Shown here piece by piece: positions 54,167 to 63,325 of a DNA stretch of 64,000 bases. The stretch is from assembly GCA_026002815.1 (NCBI GenBank), contig BPGB01000010.1, positions 1 to 64,000 on the forward strand. Reading direction: 5' to 3'. Position 1 is the first letter of the stretch; each line of letters starts with the position of its first letter. The translations under genes were made by a program, and so were the position numbers. The DNA is from Candidatus Woesearchaeota archaeon. GTDB taxonomy: Archaea; Nanobdellota; Nanobdellia; Woesearchaeales; UBA9642. The notes beneath the pieces were generated by a model. It made no database searches. It worked only from the letters and a program-made list of their open reading frames with translations, and was not told the origin of the DNA.

Positions 54167-57100
54167 TTATCTTATAGATGCTGAAAGTTTTGTCAACAAT
54201 ATTATGAATTCTATCTTGTATGGTATGTGATATATACCATTGTCATTATCTGGTTCTTTAATTAACCATATGTTATTCACATAATGCCTAAATCTTTTGT
54301 GTTCAACGGGAGACTTGCTATAGTCAATCTGACTAGAATCGATAAATCTATTATAGCCATCATCTGATAAAATTAAAAATGGTATACTATTACCTGAATA
54401 TTCCCCTCTATCTCTTATAAGATCCACAAATCCATTTACTCTATATTTGTTTTCTACTTTTTCATAAAGTATATTTACACCTGTTGGTGTATACTGCGGA
54501 TAAGATACTGAAGCAAATGGATTGTTCTTCGGTTTCATTATTAGATTACATATTCCGCTACATTGCTCTGTATTATAAACTACCAATTTATCAAAGTTGT
54601 AATCTAAAACATGAAATTGAGATTGACAATTTTTATTGTATTTGAATGCTTGTATTATATATTCTATACTTCTTAAAGTCTTGACGTTTATATCTAACAT
54701 ATTCCTAAAGTCAACTTCAAAGTTATAACCTATACCATAAAAGTTACAATAGCTATCACATCTTTCATTGTGAACCCATATTCCATTACCTTTTGTAGTT
54801 ATAAATGTGTTATTGCTTCCTACTGCAAAGTCTGGATGCCAATCATGAAATGAAATAAATCCTTTAATGTGTGGATCATATGATAATGTCCAACTTATAT
54901 CTTCTACATATTTATTGTCTTTGCTATCTATGTCTGCTAAATAGAATGTATCAACAATGTGATCCTTTAAACCTGGTTGTGGTTCCTTTGATGGATCTAT
55001 CACTAACACTTTATTCTTGTACATGATTCCACCATTGATGTTTTTGTATACATCTACATACTTAAATTTCAAATGTTTATACTCGTCTTTAATCTTATAA
55101 TCTCTTTTTATAAAATATACAATCGTGTATTTATTATCAAATACTATCTGCTGTGTTATACCTAATGCTGGATTTTCATAATCCTCTAATCCTTCTATTT
55201 GTTCTGTTATTTTTTCAGGTATAAAGTATTGGGACCACAATTTCATTGATGAAAGTGTAATCTCATTTAAAGATTGAGCATATTGATATATTCTACCTGT
55301 GTTGGAAGATATAAAATATAAACCATACGGTGTGTTCAAACTCGCTCTTTTAAACTTCATAGATGCATATTGGTATTCAACCTGAGCATTATTTACACGA
55401 TTTAATGTTTGTTCAAATAAACCACCAGCACCTACAATCAACTCTCTACCTGAGTTTGTTTTGAATGTCTCTACTCCTGGAAATAACATTGGAGGTGAGT
55501 GTTTAAAGTATACCAATACGGCTGTACCTCCAACATCCTGAAATCCTGTTACAACATCTTCAAATACTTTTATGTTGTTAGGTAGAAATATTCTCCACAT
55601 GTCTTTTTTTAGATAGTGATTTTTGAATTGACCTCCAATAGGTAGAGAATAAATCACCATTCTCTTATCTTTAATGTAAGCTTTTTCTGCGTCGATTGGG
55701 CTGTAATCTCTCGGCTGTATATCTTCTAATGTGGAATAAATTAATTCATATGTGTGCAAATTCATAGATTGATCTGCTATAAATATATCAGTATCATAAT
55801 ATGTCTTTACATCAAAATGTTTATTATAGTCTGAATTCCTATACGGATCAAAATACTCTTGCCCATTTACATTCATATCATTCATTCTATAAGCCATATT
55901 GTATTGGCTTTCAATAAAGAAATCTCTAACAATACCATTGGATAGATACATCCATTCATCTGGATTTGTATCACTAATCAAATGTACTTTTGTATTATTG
56001 ACGAGTGAATAATTGGTTGTACATTTTATTCCAATACATCCATCTAGATTGTAGTTTGCTACAGATTTAACTAATGCCATCGGTGTAGATGAGGCAGATG
56101 CTAATAAACAACTCATGACTGAAACTAAACCTGTAAGCAAAAATGGAATCTGTACTATCTGAACCAGAGCAACACCTAAAGCTGAAGTTATAAATACGGA
56201 AAATCCTAATATCATTGCGGTAATCGATACAATAATTTTTATTATAAATAATATAAAACAAGCAATACCTCCAACTGCTGCAATAAAACAATTTACAGGA
56301 TTAGTACATTTTAGTTCATTACAAAATTTAGGCAAATCCCAAGATGCTAATGATCCTGTTATGTTTGTCAATTTACCAGCAACAGCATTTATTGAATCAA
56401 TTATATCTTTGAATGTATCTACAAGTTTACAAAAACTCAATAAAGATTGTCTACAATTGCTTATATTATTGTAACCAAGAACGCTCATTATGTTCAAATA
56501 ATTTGAGACCTTATCTAAACATTCCTGATCTTGTGAACTTGAACACACAATAGATCCTAATAATGTAAATTGTGTACCAGATATAGGTGTGTTCATTATA
56601 GATGATATGCTTTCAGTTAAATTTAATTTCTCTGTGTTGATCCAAAATCTTGGATGTAATATATGCCTATGCGCTGGATAATTAAATTCAAATCCATCTG
56701 GTTGATTTATTGGTATTGTATTAAAGTAATTAAATCTATCTTTTTCTGTATATCTAGTTACATAAGTATCGCCTCCAAAATAATATTCAGATTGGTATGG
56801 ATCAGCATATCCATATCTATAATTTTTAACTTTTGTGTAGTTTCCTATTTTGTATTTTCTTATTGAATATAACTGGCTATAAGGTCTATTATTGTCAACT
56901 TTTAAACCTACATATCTTAATGATCCATCATTTTTTATAACACAAGACGTTAAAACATTACCATTGCTATATCTCTTACTCGGATCTGTTGAATTGATGT
57001 TGCAACAAGATTTACCTTCTTTTGGATTATATATTCTATTTATTAAACTATTATCATTAGTGAGTTTTTCAATTAAAGGTTTTGAATTAATAAAAACACA

Positions 57101-59992
57101 TGGAGTTCTAAATAAATGATTTATTCTATAAGATCTTGATGTATTCACATCTGTGAATGAATATATATTACTTCTCAAATAAAAACTATCATATATATCT
57201 CCTATGAATTTATCACACGACACATTATATCTTACAAGATTGTGCAGCTTGTTGTGAGTTATAATATTTAAAGCATATGGTTGAAATGGTAATACCTGCT
57301 CTTCTTTACCTCTTAAAGTATAGAAAACTTCATTTACGGACATTAAATATAAAGGAAGAAACATTGATACCCTCATACCTTTAGGTATCATATTTAACAG
57401 ACCATCATCCTTTTTTATTATCTCAACATGTTTAAAGTTAGCACCACCAAAAACAGAAGCAACACCTACAGCTACATCTACACCTCCATAAACATTTCTC
57501 ATTATATCTCCAAAATCCAATCCTATACTATTAAAGAAAGACATGGTTGGAGCTAAAAGAGGAAGAATCTGATTTGTGAATTGCATACCTATGAGAGAAC
57601 TATATGCAGCTAAAGCTTTTTTAATTATAGTTATTGTTCCAGCTGTAGCTAAATCCACAGTTGACGATTCCGCTGTTTGTCTACTATCATGTCCTCCATA
57701 TCTAACCTCATAACCTCCATTAAGTATTTTGAAACTTTCTAATGTTGAGCGATATATGAGCATCGCTATTTTATTAGGAGATACAATTTTTGCTTTTGGT
57801 AGTCCATTATTGATAATTAGATATTTATTTTCTGAAACACCTTTAAGGTCTCCATATAACTTTATAAACTTAGCATTAAGGTATGGATAACCCATTGTTA
57901 TTTCTGGTGAATGGAAGAAGTAAAAACCATTTTTTATATTATCTTTATTTTTGTATCTTATAGCACCTACTGTATCTAAATCGTATGTGTCTCTATTATC
58001 TAAATCTTTTGTTAGAGATATTGAACTATTACCTGGTGATGTTCCATAATTTAATTCTGTTCTAGTCTGCAATAGAGATAAGAATGGATTATATTCTGTT
58101 GTGTTATCATCACAAGGATAAGCTTCAAATAATGAGTTGTGATAGTTGCTATCATTAGATAATGTTTCATCTATATAATCATATCCTCTCGCTGTACTTA
58201 GAACTCCTTTAGCTATTATTGTTCTATTAGCCCCACGAACACCTCTCCATATCTCAAATCCGACTATATCTTTTATTTGGTTGCCTTCATTATCTAAAGG
58301 ATGATAAATGTTTTTAAAATATATACCAAGATTCCTAATCTTTTGATTGGTGGAATTATACAAATAAAGATCTTCATGTATTGTCTCATCTGGCATCCAA
58401 TGCAATCGTATTCTTTTACAACACAAATCAAACTTACTAGAATCTAACTCTCCGTAAGGCAATGTGTATTTTGCTTTATCTGAAGGCTTTATAACATTTT
58501 CTTTATAGTGTGTCCAATTCCATCTTTCTGGATGCCTACAATCATACAACTCATCACTATAATAAACACCAGGATAACCTTCTGCTATTATAACACCTCC
58601 GTCAGGTCCGTTAGGTATGTTTAATTTTGACTTATAAATTGCATTATTTATTTGTCTACCTTCACATTCTATGATGTTAAATGGAGGTGCAGGTATATGA
58701 TAAAATGATGAATATTCTCCTGTATTATAAACCCATCTTATATAAAAGGTGTAAACTTCATCTCTGAGATATTGAACTACATCTGCTTCTATTCTATAAT
58801 CTCCTGCTGCAGTCTTTAAATCATAATAGTATCTTTCAGGATATTCAGCAACAAACCATCTTGTTTCTATAAGATTAGCTAATGGTTGATAATTAAAATC
58901 TAATCTGCTTGTAGGAGAAACCCTAACTAAATGACTCCCTGTAGATGTTATATAATCAGATTTTTCAAATAGCAATCTCCTCGTAAATATCTCTGTTAAA
59001 CTGATTGGCTTTACCGTTGATTCATCTATGAAACCAATATTTAATATGTTTGATTTTGTGTCATATTCTCCAACTATATATGATTTTACTTGACCATTAA
59101 CTTGGTAAATGATAGCTAATAGATATGTCTCAAAGGTATCAGTGTCTATCTCATCAATGTATATTTCTATACTATTTGATGTTGGATTTTCATGTGATGA
59201 GAATACATGTGCTGGGGGACTAACAAACCAGTTTCCATAATTTTCTCCATTTTTGGAATATGCTATGGCAACACTATAAATACCATTTGGTAGTGTACCT
59301 CCTACTCTCCCTTTCTTAACAACAGGTCTAGGTATTTTTATTTTAGGCGTTAATGATAGTTTGTTACAGTCAATAGATAAAGGAAGTATTGGCTCCGCTT
59401 CATAACAATCAGTACTTGGATCACTATCAAACGTTATATATGGAATGTTAACAATATCATCCAACCAAGGTCTAATGGTCGGATCTCCTCTTTCGTCCAT
59501 ATTTTTTGGCCATAGATTATAGTTCCCTAAATCTATTACACGATCAGGATTATGCCCATCAGACCAATAGACATAGTAATTCTGCCTATGGCCTAATCTT
59601 GAGACACCTGTTATAGCATGTATCTTAGAAAAGTTTAAACATGTGTCTCTGATAACTGTAACATATTGGCATGTCGATTTATCAAATATTCCTATTTCTG
59701 AAGGTTTATTATCTAGGGGATTTTTATTTAATGTTGAGAATACACACCACTTGTCATCATACAAATATACCATTCCAACAATATATGCTTCTTGATTTTC
59801 TATGTAAATCCTTGTACATAATTTATTGGAAGGTTCAGAGCTTAGAACAAATTTATCTCCTTTATCACTAGCGTTTATAGCATTCCTCGCATATTCCCAT
59901 GTACCAGGAGCTTCATGCATGAAGCTTTCTTCATTCGATAAAAACTTCATGAAATAATTCATTCCAATATTGTCCCTATTGCTCTTTGCCAT
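54167..59992 (-). CDS. giant tail protein, P22 gp10-like stabilisation/muzzle type
   Basis: 1941 residues, beta-rich. The N-terminus (MNYFMKFLSNEESFMHEAPGTWEYARNAI..SNKLCTRIYIEN) is of the kind found in crAss-like 'stabilisation' proteins; repeated Trp/Tyr-rich beta modules resemble beta-propellers. A hydrophobic block at about 1228-1305 (AVGGIACFILFIIKIIVSITAMI, ALVQIVQIPFLLTGLVSVMS) has several strong membrane-type helices inside an otherwise soluble protein. The C-terminus is again beta-rich and Asn-rich. It is followed by the HNH gene and preceded by gp4-like genes. Family assignment is by synteny and general resemblance; no specific motif proves it. Confidence 0.65.
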   Translation of the reverse strand: MAKSNRDNIGMNYFMKFLSNEESFMHEAPGTWEYARNAINASDKGDKFVLSSEPSNKLCTRIYIENQEAYIVGMVYLYDDKWCVFSTLNKNPLDNKPSEIGIFDKSTCQYVTVIRDTCLNFSKIHAITGVSRLGHRQNYYVYWSDGHNPDRVIDLGNYNLWPKNMDERGDPTIRPWLDDIVNIPYITFDSDPSTDCYEAEPILPLSIDCNKLSLTPKIKIPRPVVKKGRVGGTLPNGIYSVAIAYSKNGENYGNWFVSPPAHVFSSHENPTSNSIEIYIDEIDTDTFETYLLAIIYQVNGQVKSYIVGEYDTKSNILNIGFIDESTVKPISLTEIFTRRLLFEKSDYITSTGSHLVRVSPTSRLDFNYQPLANLIETRWFVAEYPERYYYDLKTAAGDYRIEADVVQYLRDEVYTFYIRWVYNTGEYSSFYHIPAPPFNIIECEGRQINNAIYKSKLNIPNGPDGGVIIAEGYPGVYYSDELYDCRHPERWNWTHYKENVIKPSDKAKYTLPYGELDSSKFDLCCKRIRLHWMPDETIHEDLYLYNSTNQKIRNLGIYFKNIYHPLDNEGNQIKDIVGFEIWRGVRGANRTIIAKGVLSTARGYDYIDETLSNDSNYHNSLFEAYPCDDNTTEYNPFLSLLQTRTELNYGTSPGNSSISLTKDLDNRDTYDLDTVGAIRYKNKDNIKNGFYFFHSPEITMGYPYLNAKFIKLYGDLKGVSENKYLIINNGLPKAKIVSPNKIAMLIYRSTLESFKILNGGYEVRYGGHDSRQTAESSTVDLATAGTITIIKKALAAYSSLIGMQFTNQILPLLAPTMSFFNSIGLDFGDIMRNVYGGVDVAVGVASVFGGANFKHVEIIKKDDGLLNMIPKGMRVSMFLPLYLMSVNEVFYTLRGKEEQVLPFQPYALNIITHNKLHNLVRYNVSCDKFIGDIYDSFYLRSNIYSFTDVNTSRSYRINHLFRTPCVFINSKPLIEKLTNDNSLINRIYNPKEGKSCCNINSTDPSKRYSNGNVLTSCVIKNDGSLRYVGLKVDNNRPYSQLYSIRKYKIGNYTKVKNYRYGYADPYQSEYYFGGDTYVTRYTEKDRFNYFNTIPINQPDGFEFNYPAHRHILHPRFWINTEKLNLTESISSIMNTPISGTQFTLLGSIVCSSSQDQECLDKVSNYLNIMSVLGYNNISNCRQSLLSFCKLVDTFKDIIDSINAVAGKLTNITGSLASWDLPKFCNELKCTNPVNCFIAAVGGIACFILFIIKIIVSITAMILGFSVFITSALGVALVQIVQIPFLLTGLVSVMSCLLASASSTPMALVKSVANYNLDGCIGIKCTTNYSLVNNTKVHLISDTNPDEWMYLSNGIVRDFFIESQYNMAYRMNDMNVNGQEYFDPYRNSDYNKHFDVKTYYDTDIFIADQSMNLHTYELIYSTLEDIQPRDYSPIDAEKAYIKDKRMVIYSLPIGGQFKNHYLKKDMWRIFLPNNIKVFEDVVTGFQDVGGTAVLVYFKHSPPMLFPGVETFKTNSGRELIVGAGGLFEQTLNRVNNAQVEYQYASMKFKRASLNTPYGLYFISSNTGRIYQYAQSLNEITLSSMKLWSQYFIPEKITEQIEGLEDYENPALGITQQIVFDNKYTIVYFIKRDYKIKDEYKHLKFKYVDVYKNINGGIMYKNKVLVIDPSKEPQPGLKDHIVDTFYLADIDSKDNKYVEDISWTLSYDPHIKGFISFHDWHPDFAVGSNNTFITTKGNGIWVHNERCDSYCNFYGIGYNFEVDFRNMLDINVKTLRSIEYIIQAFKYNKNCQSQFHVLDYNFDKLVVYNTEQCSGICNLIMKPKNNPFASVSYPQYTPTGVNILYEKVENKYRVNGFVDLIRDRGEYSGNSIPFLILSDDGYNRFIDSSQIDYSKSPVEHKRFRHYVNNIWLIKEPDNDNGIYHIPYKIEFIILLTKLSASIR

Positions 59993-60002
59993 TTTTAATC
60001 AT

Positions 60003-61046
60003 TTATAGATATGGACCATAATAGATATACTTCATTAGTTTTCTATTGACTCTCCAAGCATCTCTTATCTCTCTCCACGATGGAGTGTTTACTAAACTTT
60101 TAGCTTGATAGCGGGCAGATGATAATTGTTGATATATTAACTGCAAAAGATTAGCAGCATTTTTATCTGAATTATTTATTAATGCCATTTCAAATATAGA
60201 GTACATCAAATGGTATACAAAATATCTCCAAAGTACAGGATGAGATGGAACCAACAACTCAGAACCATCTTCTGATACAGGTAAGCTCATATAATTAATA
60301 TAAAGTTTACCCGTTCTTACGTTCAAATAAAACGCATCATCCAAAACTTTCATTGTATTTATTTTATTAATTCTAACATTGCACTCTGGACATGTTAGAA
60401 TATTATCAGCATGATTTGTTTCAATGTGAACAGGTATGAAACTTTTGTATCTATATATAGAGGATTTAACAATTTGCCATACTTCATATGTTTTGTTGTC
60501 ACATACAGTAAACACTGTTCTGGCTGGTTTTTTTGAATCTGTTATACATATAGTGTTACCACAATCACCGGTGCATGGTTTATCTTCGCAATCACATGTT
60601 TGTTCATTTGGACAATCAAATATCTCTTTTTCTTCGCATATTTTTTCTTCCTTGCATCTATTAGGTTCAGATATATCAATATATTGTTTTAAATAACTAG
60701 GTATAGCATTTAGAGTAACACATCCAGTGTTAGGATCTATCGGTATATCTTCTATATGGAATCCTTGCGGTGGTATATCTATTTTGACAAACTCACCACA
60801 TAAAGCTGCAAAATTTAAACTATAAAATCCAAAAGGTTTCTCAGCTCTACCATTCTCTATATCTAATATTCTTTCATACCTTTTAAAAATCTTAATTCCT
60901 AAATCTTGCAAACAATATACAATCTCACTATATATGATGTTTTCATCAAAATAACCTAATGCGTTATATTTACGCATTCGCATTTTAACTTCACCTATTA
61001 ACTCAGATATAGGTCTGTATTCCAGTATGTAATTATAACTTGACAT
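60003..61046 (-). CDS. P22 gp4-like tail/ring protein with Cys-rich insert
   Basis: 347 residues. The N-terminal helices (YRPISELIGEVKMRMRKYNALGYFDENIIYSEIVYCLQDL, outlined) and C-terminal helices (LLQLIYQQLSSARYQAKSLVNTPSWREIRDAWRVNRKLM) bracket a beta insert. From about residue 130 to 175 the insert carries many Cys (CKEEKICEEKEIFDCP..CDCEDKPCTGDCGN). A CPECN pair lies later (about 237-241). The helical frame fits the tail-accessory (gp4/ring) role known next to gp10-like genes in crAss-like phages. The TAATG overlap with the upstream 248-residue gene couples the pair. Which ring protein it is cannot be told. Confidence 0.6.
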   Translation of the reverse strand: MSSYNYILEYRPISELIGEVKMRMRKYNALGYFDENIIYSEIVYCLQDLGIKIFKRYERILDIENGRAEKPFGFYSLNFAALCGEFVKIDIPPQGFHIEDIPIDPNTGCVTLNAIPSYLKQYIDISEPNRCKEEKICEEKEIFDCPNEQTCDCEDKPCTGDCGNTICITDSKKPARTVFTVCDNKTYEVWQIVKSSIYRYKSFIPVHIETNHADNILTCPECNVRINKINTMKVLDDAFYLNVRTGKLYINYMSLPVSEDGSELLVPSHPVLWRYFVYHLMYSIFEMALINNSDKNAANLLQLIYQQLSSARYQAKSLVNTPSWREIRDAWRVNRKLMKYIYYGPYL

Positions 61047-61792
61047 TATTCAGATCTATTTATATGTTTATTGTCTTTTGTGTCAAAAGTGGTTTGTATA
61101 TTTAACATTGTAATTAATTTCTGTATAGCCATGTTTTCCACATCAGCAATTATTGTATCTGGTATGTTTATTTGCATGTCTTGTGCTACAATACACTCTT
61201 TACTGTCATCTTCACAATCGCAACTAAATGCTTTTGCATTAACTACATCTTTAAATGAAGCCGTAATGTTGATTTTTCTAGGTATCCCTTTTCCTTTATT
61301 TATCTCTTTATCTCCATATACAGACATGTCTATTAGCCATACATATCCATCCATATAAGAAAAATACTTGTTTTTTATAAATCTCTTAAATCTACTATTT
61401 ACAATATTAGGTATATCGTAAATATCAATGTGTGTGAAATAATGAGAATAATCTATACTTGTGACATTTCTTATCAAAACTTTCCCATTTAAAGATCGAA
61501 CTTCTGGTATTTTTTTTTCAGTTCTGAAAATAGGATAATCATTACAACACTCAAACCCATCAAAACATGATAATGCTAACATGTTTTCTTCTACAACATC
61601 TATACCTTTTATGGTTGTATACATCTCAGGACTTGAAACTATATTGTATACATCATTGTATTTTTGTAGAATTAAATCAGTAGAAGAGTTGAATACAGAC
61701 CACAAAAATCTATCAGTCACCAATGCATCTACATTGTTTGCTTTCAGCAAATATCTTAATCTGTTTACAACATCTTTTATTTTGGTAGCCAT
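61046..61792 (-). CDS. tail ring / gp4-like protein
   Basis: 248 residues. N-terminus MATKIKDVVNRLRYLLKANNVDALVTDRFLWSVFNSSTDLILQK (outlined) is helical. A small beta domain carries Cys (ALSCFDGFECCNDYPIFRTEKK), then strands around CDCEDDSKEC. The C-terminal helix VENMAIQKLITMLNIQTTFDT fits packing in a ring. In crAss-like genomes a protein of this size precedes the gp10-like gene and forms a tail ring. Stop and next start overlap as TAATG. The start is the ATG after a TATTAAACTATGAATT leader. Confidence 0.55.
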   Translation of the reverse strand: MATKIKDVVNRLRYLLKANNVDALVTDRFLWSVFNSSTDLILQKYNDVYNIVSSPEMYTTIKGIDVVEENMLALSCFDGFECCNDYPIFRTEKKIPEVRSLNGKVLIRNVTSIDYSHYFTHIDIYDIPNIVNSRFKRFIKNKYFSYMDGYVWLIDMSVYGDKEINKGKGIPRKINITASFKDVVNAKAFSCDCEDDSKECIVAQDMQINIPDTIIADVENMAIQKLITMLNIQTTFDTKDNKHINRSE

Positions 61793-61802
61793 AATTCATA
61801 GT

Positions 61803-62729
61803 TTAATAAGTACAGTTAGGTGTACAATCTGAAATCTCAGCTACAGGAACAAAAGGAGTAACTACAGTATTTGTAGCGCTATTATATTTATGAGCAAAAA
61901 TAGAACCTTTTTTTGCACATATAGTAACGTCAACACCTGTTGTACTTATATCATACCGATCAGTTATAAACTGACCGTTATTACAAGATTGGTACACAAT
62001 ATATAATGATGTATTTACAGCATCCGGACCAACTACTACTCTATAACTTTTACATTCATTACAACATTCTTCTGTCAACCTTTCTATATTATTGTTATTT
62101 GTAATTTCATTTGTAGTACAAAATCTAAATCCTACATATTCATTAAGAACTACATCATTATTATGAAACAAAATCATGTTAGAAGGAGTTATATTTTCAT
62201 TCTCTGCTGTAGGACATCCGCTATTATTAGATAATATCTGAGATAAATTATTACTGCTTATAGGATTAGACACTACATAATTGAAACACTTATTATAAAA
62301 GCTTTCATTTTGTATTACATATTCATATATAGCAAATCCATCCCATGATGCATTTGGTTGCGTAGGAGTATTTATTGTTGCAATCTCAAATAACGGATTG
62401 GAGGTATCTGCTGTGAATGGTCCCAATGTAGCATTAGCTCTACAACAAGGAATTATATATATTCTCAATCTTACATCACACCCCAATGTTCTACATATAT
62501 CTATGTACTCGTCAAAACTAAAATTATACTGAAATGGATTATAATCTCCTACATTAACATTATTTTTTAATCTTATTGCAAAGTATTTCCACCAACCTTG
62601 AGTAGTTTTGATTACACTATTTCCGTTCTTGTCTACAAATGTCATATAAACAAGATGACACCCTTGATCTCTTGTAGCATTTGATTGAAACTCCAAATAT
62701 CCATTTATTTGTATATTCACGGTTGCCAT
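61803..62729 (-). CDS. Cys-rich beta-structured tail-appendage protein
   Basis: 308 residues, mainly beta-strand and Asn/Thr-rich, without a membrane helix or signal peptide. Cysteines are frequent and spread (DQGCHLVY, TLGCDVRLRIYIIPCCRAN, CFNYVVS, EECCNECKSYRVVV, CTPNCTY), suggestive of disulfides or metal sites. The N-terminus MATVNIQINGYLEF is a strand. The role is probably a tail fibre or adaptor, based on its place among tail genes and composition. The start follows the TTTAAAACTATAA box. Confidence 0.55.
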   Translation of the reverse strand: MATVNIQINGYLEFQSNATRDQGCHLVYMTFVDKNGNSVIKTTQGWWKYFAIRLKNNVNVGDYNPFQYNFSFDEYIDICRTLGCDVRLRIYIIPCCRANATLGPFTADTSNPLFEIATINTPTQPNASWDGFAIYEYVIQNESFYNKCFNYVVSNPISSNNLSQILSNNSGCPTAENENITPSNMILFHNNDVVLNEYVGFRFCTTNEITNNNNIERLTEECCNECKSYRVVVGPDAVNTSLYIVYQSCNNGQFITDRYDISTTGVDVTICAKKGSIFAHKYNSATNTVVTPFVPVAEISDCTPNCTY

Positions 62730-62733
62730 ATTT

Positions 62734-62746
62734 TTATAGTTTTAAA
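62734..62746 (-). promoter_or_regulatory. TTTAAAACTATAA junction box before the 308-residue gene
   Basis: The stop TAA of the upstream gene lies inside this box, which is followed by AAAT and ATG. There is no mobile element here. It is the phage's own form of the junction used beside the TnpB elements. Confidence 0.45.
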
Positions 62747-63309
62747 TATTTTATCACTGAATTACATGTAGATGTTAATGTTCCATTTGTCGTGACTGTT
62801 TCAACCCAAATCCAATATTCATTTCCAGGAGCAAATGACATACTTCCTAAAATAGGAACAACATAATAATTCACATTTGATGGAACATTAAATGTATATG
62901 TTGTATTTGTATTTATGTGTTTCACTTTAATGTTATATCCAGATACCTGATAACCTGACATTAAATCATTATCGCTAACAGGTGTCCATTCCACTTTAAT
63001 GTTATTATCAAAATCTATCATTATATGCTCTACAGATTTTGACGCATTTCCATTCATAACACATGAAGGTGTAGTATTAAATATTAGATATTGCTGGAAG
63101 AAAGATTCAAGATTTGTTCCTCCAGGAATCTCCAATACATTACCACCATTACTCAATACAATGCCAGTACTTAATGTGACACATGACCAATCTATATAAT
63201 AACTACATTTATTTATAGTTACACATCCAGGTTTATCACATGAAGGTAGTGATATGCTAGGTACATCATTTTTACATTTACATGAATTATTGCATTTCTT
63301 ACAACTCAT
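62734..63309 (-). CDS. Cys-rich N-terminus plus fibronectin-III-like domain
   Basis: 191 residues. The first 45 are Cys-dense (CKKCNNSCKCKND, CDKPGCVTINKC). Residues about 95-185 resemble a fibronectin type III beta sandwich: KVEWTPVSDNDLMSGYQVSGYNIKVKH (outlined), a loop, then YEYWIWVETVTTNG-like strands (GNEYWIWVETVTTNG). Fn3-like domains are common in phage tail appendages that touch the cell surface. The stop lies inside the next gene's box. A cell-surface or fibre-decoration role is inferred. Confidence 0.55.
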   Translation of the reverse strand: MSCKKCNNSCKCKNDVPSISLPSCDKPGCVTINKCSYYIDWSCVTLSTGIVLSNGGNVLEIPGGTNLESFFQQYLIFNTTPSCVMNGNASKSVEHIMIDFDNNIKVEWTPVSDNDLMSGYQVSGYNIKVKHINTNTTYTFNVPSNVNYYVVPILGSMSFAPGNEYWIWVETVTTNGTLTSTCNSVIKYLKL

Positions 63310-63312
63310 AGT

Positions 63313-63325
63313 TTATAGTTTTAAG
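63313..63325 (-). promoter_or_regulatory. TTAAAACTATAA junction box before the Fn3-like gene
   Basis: Reads CTTAAAACTATAAACTATG on the minus strand. The TAA stop of the upstream partial gene is its first part, and the ATG follows at once. It is almost the same as the junction at 52165. Confidence 0.45.
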
